A stretch of 18,400 nt of DNA from NCBI GenBank assembly GCA_018830415.1, contig JAHJSJ010000030.1, forward strand, positions 1-18,400, given 5' to 3'. The translations under genes were made by a program, and so were the position numbers. The notes under the pieces were generated by a model. The model saw only the letters and a program-made list of their open reading frames with translations, did no database searches and was not told where the DNA came from. Positions 13,923 to 18,400 of the stretch are shown piece by piece. The DNA comes from Alphaproteobacteria bacterium. Lineage in GTDB: Bacteria; Pseudomonadota; Alphaproteobacteria; Sphingomonadales; Sphingomonadaceae. Numbering within the stretch: position 1 is the stretch's first letter; each line of letters begins with the position of its first letter.

Positions 13923-15011
13923 CTATCGGGCCGAAGGCTCGTCTGGCTGCTTGCGGCTTTCGAGCGCCGCGATCAACGCCTTGATCTGCGCATTGTCGCG
14001 CAGGTTGATGTCGCGCTGCGGGAAGGGAATCTCGATCCCGTGTTCCTTGAACAGCCACCACAGGTTTTTCAGCACTTCGCTGCGGACATTGCCCACGCCG
14101 TCTTCGGGATCATTGATCCAGCAGTGGATCACGAAATTGACCGAACTATCGCCATACTCGCTCATCCAAGCGGTGGGAGGTGGGGTGTCGAGCACGCGAC
14201 TGCACTGGCTTGCGGCCTTGAGCATCAACGCCTCGGCCACGTTCATGTCGGCATTGTAACTGACCCCGACATGCACCTGCATCCGCACCTTCTTGGAGGA
14301 ATAAGACCAGTTTTCGACCTGATTGATCATCAGATTTTCGTTGGGAATCAGATATTCACGCTGATCACGGGTGGTGACGGAAACCGCGCGGATGCCGATT
14401 TTACGGATCTGACCGAAGGTTTCGTTGCCGGCCATGTCGGCCACCGCAATGACGTCGCCCGGCTTGATCGACTTGTCCATCAGCAGGATGATTCCGGCGA
14501 TGAGGTTGCCGAAGGTCTTCTGCAGCCCGAACCCGATCGCGAGACCAAAGGCGCCGCCGAAAAACGCCAGCGCGGTCAGATCGATGCCGAGCAGGTCGAT
14601 CCCGGTGAAGAAGGCAGCGGCCCAGACGACGATCGTCAGGATTTTCTCTGACAAAAGCTTTTGCGTGTCATCGAGCCGGTCGAGGCTGCGGATCAGGCGG
14701 TGTCCGAACCGGTTGATCAGCATTGCGATGATGATGACCAGCATGATGACGATGATCACCAGCAGCGCATCGAGCAGCGACACGCGCGTCTGTCCGACTT
14801 CGAGCGCGATTCCATCGAGCCGTTCAAGGAATGCCCCGGCGGTCTGGCTTTGCGCGGCAACGCCTTCCTTGAGCTTGTCAGCAGCCTCGACTGCTTCGGG
14901 TGGTGCAGTGGGCGCAGCACGCGCCGCGTCCGCAGCAGCTTCGGGTGGCGGCGCGGTGCTGGCCGGATTGGCGGCTGCGATGGCCTGTAGCGCGGCGGCG
15001 GCGATGTTCAT
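13923..15011 (-). CDS. mscS: MscS-family mechanosensitive channel
   Basis: A 362-residue inner-membrane channel homologue. An Ala/Pro-rich N-terminus (1-50) is followed by three hydrophobic segments (about 79-100, 124-142, 146-178). The last carries the MscS pore pattern GGAFGLAIGFGLQKTFGNLIAG. Then come the conserved LMDKSIKPGDVI (177-188) and the beta domain with IGIRAVSVTTRDQREYLIPNENLM, and a cytoplasmic alpha/beta domain ending near residue 340. The family releases osmolytes on hypo-osmotic shock. The start overlaps the stop of the preceding metC-like gene as ATGA, so it is translationally coupled to a sulfur gene, which is not an obvious functional partner. The last 20 residues are charged and probably disordered. 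Confidence 0.93.
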   Translation of the reverse strand: MNIAAAALQAIAAANPASTAPPPEAAADAARAAPTAPPEAVEAADKLKEGVAAQSQTAGAFLERLDGIALEVGQTRVSLLDALLVIIVIMLVIIIAMLINRFGHRLIRSLDRLDDTQKLLSEKILTIVVWAAAFFTGIDLLGIDLTALAFFGGAFGLAIGFGLQKTFGNLIAGIILLMDKSIKPGDVIAVADMAGNETFGQIRKIGIRAVSVTTRDQREYLIPNENLMINQVENWSYSSKKVRMQVHVGVSYNADMNVAEALMLKAASQCSRVLDTPPPTAWMSEYGDSSVNFVIHCWINDPEDGVGNVRSEVLKNLWWLFKEHGIEIPFPQRDINLRDNAQIKALIAALESRKQPDEPSAR

Positions 15012-16201
15012 GAACCCTCCGTCTGCTCAAGTGCCTGCGCCAGATCGGCGATCAGATCGTCTGCATCTTCCAGCCCGATCGCCAGCCGGATCGCCGGGGC
15101 GCCGAAACCTGGCATCAGGCTGCGGTGCTGTTCGGGCCGGATCGGCAGGGCGAGGCTTTCATACCCGCCCCAGCTATAGCCGATGCCGAACAATTCCAGC
15201 CCGTCCGCCACGCGGGCCGAGGCCTGCGGATCATCGCTCGCCAGCACGAATGCGAACAGGCCGCAGCCGCCGGTGAAATCGCGTTGCCACAGAGCGTGGC
15301 CGGGATTGGACGGCAACAGTGGGCACAGCACCCGCGCCACCTGCGGCTGGCTTTCCAGCCACTGCGCGATTTTGAGCGCCGAGCGGGTCTGCGCGTCGAG
15401 CCTGAGGCCCATGGTGCGAAGGCCCCGTGCAGCCAGCGCGGCATCATCGGGCGAAACAACCTGCCCCAGATCCTGAGCCGTGCGGCGCAGCGCGGTGTAC
15501 CAGCGTTTGCCCGCGCTGGCCGCGCCCATCATCAGATCGGAATGGCCACCGACATGTTTGGACAGGCTCATCATCACGATATCGCAGCCGTGGCTGAGCG
15601 CGGCAAAGCCCAGCGGCCCGGCCCAGGTATTGTCGATCAGGCTGACCGCGCCATGTTCGCGCGCGGTCGCCGCCAGCGCCGGGATATCGCAGACCTCGAA
15701 GGTCAGGCTACCGGGGCTTTCCAGCCACACCGCACGCACAGGATCGGCAAACAGCGCGCGGTAGGCGCCCAGATCGCGCGGGTCGAAGAAGGCGGCTTCA
15801 ACCCCCATCCGTTTCAGCAGGCCGGTCACCATGCTGCGTGACGGGTCATAGGCATTATCGGTCATCAGCAGGCGATCACCGGGTTTCAGCACCGCCAGCA
15901 GGCACCCGGCAATCGCCGCCACCCCGCTGGGGTAGAGCACGGTGCCGTGCGCGCCCGGTTCAATCTGGGTCAGCGCCTCGGCCAGCGCCCATTGCGTCGG
16001 CGCGCCGCGCCTGCCGTAGAAAAACTGCCCGTCAGCATTGTTGCCGCCAGCAGCGTGGCGATCGGCGTCCTGTTCATACAGGTGGGTGGAGGCGCGCCAC
16101 ACCGGCGGATTGACCACCGGGCCGGTCCATTCCTTGCGCCTGCCGCCGCGCACCAGCTTTGTTGCGGGTTTCAGTTGCTTGCCATCATTGCTGCCGCTCA
16201 T
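15008..16201 (-). CDS. metC: cystathionine beta-lyase-type PLP enzyme
   Basis: A 397-residue member of the Cys/Met metabolism PLP family. The PLP lysine is K215 in MSLSKHVGGHSD. D190 in LIDNTWAGP pairs with the pyridine nitrogen. YGRRGAPT (62-69) carries the tyrosine and arginine that contact the phosphate from the neighbouring subunit. LYPSGVAAI (89-97) lies where the family has its substrate-loop SGMAA. The lack of a long N-terminal extension and residues such as W193 in DNTWA fit alphaproteobacterial cystathionine beta-lyase, which cleaves cystathionine to homocysteine, pyruvate and ammonia. Cystathionine gamma-synthase or methionine gamma-lyase activity cannot be excluded from sequence. 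It overlaps sseA upstream and mscS downstream, each by ATGA, forming a coupled trio. Confidence 0.88.
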   Translation of the reverse strand: MSGSNDGKQLKPATKLVRGGRRKEWTGPVVNPPVWRASTHLYEQDADRHAAGGNNADGQFFYGRRGAPTQWALAEALTQIEPGAHGTVLYPSGVAAIAGCLLAVLKPGDRLLMTDNAYDPSRSMVTGLLKRMGVEAAFFDPRDLGAYRALFADPVRAVWLESPGSLTFEVCDIPALAATAREHGAVSLIDNTWAGPLGFAALSHGCDIVMMSLSKHVGGHSDLMMGAASAGKRWYTALRRTAQDLGQVVSPDDAALAARGLRTMGLRLDAQTRSALKIAQWLESQPQVARVLCPLLPSNPGHALWQRDFTGGCGLFAFVLASDDPQASARVADGLELFGIGYSWGGYESLALPIRPEQHRSLMPGFGAPAIRLAIGLEDADDLIADLAQALEQTEGS

Positions 16202-17055
16202 GCGTCCGGCCCTTGCGCTTTGGGGGTGTCAGGATCGGCGCCCCATTCGCTCCAGCTGCCGTCATAGAGCGCGGTGTCGCGTTTGCCGATCAGGTGGAGC
16301 GCGAACAACAGCACGCTCGCCGTTACCCCGCTGCCGCAGGTGGTGGTGACGGGGCGTGTCAGATCGACCCCGGCGGCGGCAAAGGCGGCGCGCAGTTCTT
16401 CGGGCGATTTGTAGGTGCCGTCGGGGTTCAGCACTTCGGTGAAGGGCAGGTTGCGCGCGCCGGGGATGCGCCCGTTCGGCCCGCCATGCACCGGATCAAT
16501 CCCGCTGCCGAACACCCGGTCTGCGCTGCGCGCGTCGAGCACCTGTTCGGCCTGCGTGTCCAGATTGGCGAGCATCTGTGCCTTGCTGCGCACCGCGCGT
16601 GCCGGGGCAAGGTTGGGGGGCGGTGCCGGGGAAATTTCGAGTGAGCCGATTTCCAGCGGGCGGCCCTCTGCCCGCCATCTGGCCAACCCGCCATCAAGGA
16701 TCGCGGTATTCTCCCACCCGCAGGCGGAAAGCATGAACCACGCGCGCGCCGAGGTGCGAATCGCGCTGTCATCATAGAGGATGATGGTATCGTTCGGGGT
16801 CACGCCCAGCTCTCCCAGCCGCTCCGCCAGTTGTTCAGGGCGAGGCAGGGCAGCGGGCACGCTGGAGGTCTGATCGATCAGGCTGGCGAGGCCCAGAAAC
16901 CGGGCACCGGGGATATGCCCGTCGGCAAATTCAGCCGCAGCATCGCGTCCGGCAGCGGGCAGGTGATGCGAGGCATCGAGGATGGCAAGGCCCGCCGCAT
17001 CGCCGTGCGCGGCAAGCCATTGGGCCGGGACCAGATCAGGGATGGGCGTTGTCAT
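16198..17055 (-). CDS. sseA: 3-mercaptopyruvate sulfurtransferase
   Basis: A 285-residue protein with two tandem rhodanese domains (about 5-135 and 155-280). The catalytic cysteine is C240 in CGSGVTA, the loop signature of mercaptopyruvate sulfurtransferases rather than thiosulfate rhodaneses (CRKGVTA-type). The N-terminal domain has D95 and no cysteine at the equivalent loop (YDDSAIRTSARA), as expected for the inactive half. Conserved GHIPGA (46-51) and GRIPGA (195-200) occur in each half. It moves sulfur from mercaptopyruvate to acceptors such as thioredoxin or cyanide. The ATG at 17055 is preceded by a weak AGGG. It overlaps the metC-like gene by four bases and heads the sulfur block. The promoter should lie in the 93-base region shared with queF. 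Confidence 0.93.
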   Translation of the reverse strand: MTTPIPDLVPAQWLAAHGDAAGLAILDASHHLPAAGRDAAAEFADGHIPGARFLGLASLIDQTSSVPAALPRPEQLAERLGELGVTPNDTIILYDDSAIRTSARAWFMLSACGWENTAILDGGLARWRAEGRPLEIGSLEISPAPPPNLAPARAVRSKAQMLANLDTQAEQVLDARSADRVFGSGIDPVHGGPNGRIPGARNLPFTEVLNPDGTYKSPEELRAAFAAAGVDLTRPVTTTCGSGVTASVLLFALHLIGKRDTALYDGSWSEWGADPDTPKAQGPDA

Positions 17056-17148
17056 GGCGCAACCCTAGCGCGCCGTTGGCGCTGGCGCAAAGTGCAAGGT
17101 TAGCCTTGGGCGCTTGCGCCGATCCCCCATTCAAGGCAACAGCGCAGC
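17056..17148. promoter_or_regulatory. divergent promoter region between sseA and queF
   Basis: These 93 bases separate two genes pointing away from each other, so both promoters should lie here. No -35/-10 pair stands out, and no preQ1 riboswitch is recognised before queF. GCGC-rich short inverted repeats around 17072-17120 are present but weak. Confidence 0.4.
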
Positions 17149-17634
17149 ATGGATAGCATACCTGAACAGCCCGCGCCCAAGCCGACACTGGCCCCGCAAT
17201 TTCTTGGCAAGGATACGCCCATGCCAACCTCGCCAGAGGATGCGCGGCTCGATTACGTGCCCAACCCACGTCCCGGCCTCACCTATCTGGTGCGATTTGC
17301 CGCGCCTGAGTTCACCTCGCTCTGCCCGGTGACGGGCCAGCCCGATTTTGCGCATCTGGTGATCGACTATGTGCCCGGCGCGACGATTGTCGAGAGCAAG
17401 AGTTTGAAATTATTCCTCGGTTCTTTCCGCAATCACAATGGCTTTCACGAAGATGTGACGGTCGGCATCGGCGCGCGGCTGTTTGATGAAATGCGCCCGC
17501 AATGGCTGCGGATTGGCGGATACTGGTATCCGCGCGGCGGCATTCCGATCGATGTGTTCTGGCAATCAGGCGCGCCGCCGGAAGGGCTGTGGCTGCCCGA
17601 TCAGGGGGTTGCCCCCTATCGCGGGCGCGGTTGA
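17149..17634 (+). CDS. queF: NADPH-dependent 7-cyano-7-deazaguanine (preQ0) reductase
   Basis: QueF reduces the nitrile of preQ0 to the amine preQ1 in queuosine tRNA modification. This 161-residue unimodular form has the thioimide-forming C59 and the general acid D66 in FTSLCPVTGQPDFA (55-68). It has the QueF signature ESKSLK (82-87) for NADPH binding and FHED (99-102), where E101 contacts the substrate. The start at 17149 has no ribosome site. An in-frame ATG at 17221 has AGGA nine bases upstream, but would drop PQFLG and shorten the N-terminus seen in related proteins, so the upstream start is kept with reserve. No other queuosine gene is nearby. It converges on the EAL-PilZ gene. Confidence 0.95.
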   Translation: MDSIPEQPAPKPTLAPQFLGKDTPMPTSPEDARLDYVPNPRPGLTYLVRFAAPEFTSLCPVTGQPDFAHLVIDYVPGATIVESKSLKLFLGSFRNHNGFHEDVTVGIGARLFDEMRPQWLRIGGYWYPRGGIPIDVFWQSGAPPEGLWLPDQGVAPYRGRG

Positions 17635-17641
17635 TCGCGTT

Positions 17642-17663
17642 CGGGCTTGCGCGCGCAAACCCG
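17642..17663. terminator. hairpin between convergent queF and EAL-PilZ genes
   Basis: CGGG-C-TTGCGCGCGCAA-A-CCCG fills most of the 31-base gap between two converging stop codons. It has a 4-bp outer stem, one C/A mismatch and a self-complementary 12-base core. No T-run is present on either side, so a terminator role rests on position. Confidence 0.4.
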
Positions 17664-17665
17664 GA

Positions 17666-18400
17666 TCACATGGCCAGATCCAGTTGCAGGAAACGCGGCG
17701 CGGTCTTGTGCGCTGCGCGCCATTTCGCCAGCGGGAATGCGCCTGCACCCAGCGCCGCCAGCGGGATGCCAGCTTCGGCCAGCGAATAGGGGGAAATCCG
17801 GTTGCGGGTCATGAACCCGCCCACCCCGTCGCTGATCAGCGCGCTTTCGAATTGCAGGCCCTGGCTGCTCTCGCCAGCGTTCACCACCTTGCTCACCACC
17901 AATTGGCCGTGGCCCAGATCAAGCACGACATCAGTCCCGACTGGCACCCCGGCCAGCCCGGTTATGCGCGCGCCCGATTTGGACAGATTGCGCAAAATCA
18001 CCTGATAATAGTGATCCTCGTGGATCAGCCCGACCTTGCGGAAGATCGAGATGCGGTCGGAACGGTGGCGCGGCGGGCCGCTCGGCGTGAATTTCAACTT
18101 GCCGTCGCTGACCTGCGCCAGCACATCTTCCTGCGCAAGCGCGCGTGAATAGATATAGCCTTGCACCAGATCGGCGCCGCGCTGCTTGACCAGATCAAGC
18201 TCGTCCATCGCCTCGACCCCTTCGGCGACGGTTTCCATGCCCAGCGCCTTTGCCAGCGCGACGATGGCGGTGATGATCGCCGGGTTGGTATCACCATTTT
18301 CGGTGCAGCCACGCACGAAGCTCTGGTCGATCTTGAGCTTGTCGAAATGCCCGTGCTTGAGATAGCCGAGCGATGAATAGCCAGTGCCGAAATCATCGAG
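17666..18400 (-). CDS. EAL-domain c-di-GMP phosphodiesterase with C-terminal PilZ domain (5' part beyond window)
   Basis: The last 244 residues are visible; the gene starts outside the window. The first part is the end of an EAL domain: DDFGTGYSSLGYL, LKIDQSFV, AEGVE and the ADLVQGYIYSRAL end, so metal- and substrate-contact residues in this half (DD, K, E, Q) are intact and hydrolysis of c-di-GMP is plausible. The EAL motif itself is out of view. A PilZ-like domain follows at about 115-190 of the visible part, with NLSKSGARI fitting the D/N-x-S-x-x-G motif and an arginine-rich RHRSDRISIFRK that does not give a clean RxxxR. The C-terminus is a short tail with no membrane segment. Sensor or GGDEF domains upstream cannot be judged. 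Confidence 0.87.
   Translation of the reverse strand, partial: LDDFGTGYSSLGYLKHGHFDKLKIDQSFVRGCTENGDTNPAIITAIVALAKALGMETVAEGVEAMDELDLVKQRGADLVQGYIYSRALAQEDVLAQVSDGKLKFTPSGPPRHRSDRISIFRKVGLIHEDHYYQVILRNLSKSGARITGLAGVPVGTDVVLDLGHGQLVVSKVVNAGESSQGLQFESALISDGVGGFMTRNRISPYSLAEAGIPLAALGAGAFPLAKWRAAHKTAPRFLQLDLAM

Noticed and set aside
17056..17148. preQ1 riboswitch before queF
   Set aside because: The region is short and the characteristic preQ1 aptamer pattern is not visible.

Overview
The window is GC-rich, densely packed bacterial chromosome. It most resembles an alphaproteobacterium of the Sphingomonadales (Sphingomonadaceae/Erythrobacteraceae type). This rests on gene content and protein style: an ObgE with no OCT tail, a DUF2849 and DUF934 pair flanking a siroheme sulfite reductase, an APS-type CysH, an adenosylcobalamin riboswitch before a TonB receptor, and several dispersed palindromic repeat families. 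No tRNA, rRNA, CRISPR array, phage gene, transposase or integrase was seen.

Layout, left to right. Positions 1-1110 (minus) hold the N-terminal two thirds of a ThDP-dependent enzyme of the acetolactate-synthase superfamily. A 63-residue protein (1301-1492, plus) meets an LplT-like MFS transporter (1489-2805, minus) tail to tail. Next comes pgsA (2959-3567, plus). A 449-base non-coding stretch then holds GC-rich hairpins and a cobalamin riboswitch controlling a BtuB-like receptor (4017-5963, plus). A pair of inverted palindromic repeats separates it from obgE, proB and an NAD-dependent epimerase-like gene (6117-9291, plus), followed by a small lipoprotein (9393-9788, plus).

From 9842 to 17055 the minus strand carries a sulfur block. 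In transcription order it is sseA, a cystathionine beta-lyase-like gene, mscS, cobA (SUMT), a DUF2849 gene, cysI-type sulfite reductase, a DUF934 gene and cysH. Every junction overlaps by 1-11 bases except mscS/cobA, which has a 67-base gap. cobA starts siroheme synthesis, CysI uses siroheme, and CysH (an APS reductase by its cysteines) makes the sulfite that CysI reduces. The upstream genes handle cystathionine and mercaptopyruvate sulfur. queF (17149-17634, plus) diverges from sseA, and a partial EAL-PilZ protein (17666-18400, minus) converges on queF.

The most interesting signal is not a new gene system. Two copies of one palindromic element family lie about 1.2 kb apart in the cys genes, and both are translated. 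One is in frame inside cysI and adds about 26 residues. The other supplies the C-terminal tail of cobA just ahead of its ATGA junction with the next gene. This resembles the gene-inserted palindromic elements known from Rickettsia. I found nothing that clearly qualifies as an undescribed multi-gene system.
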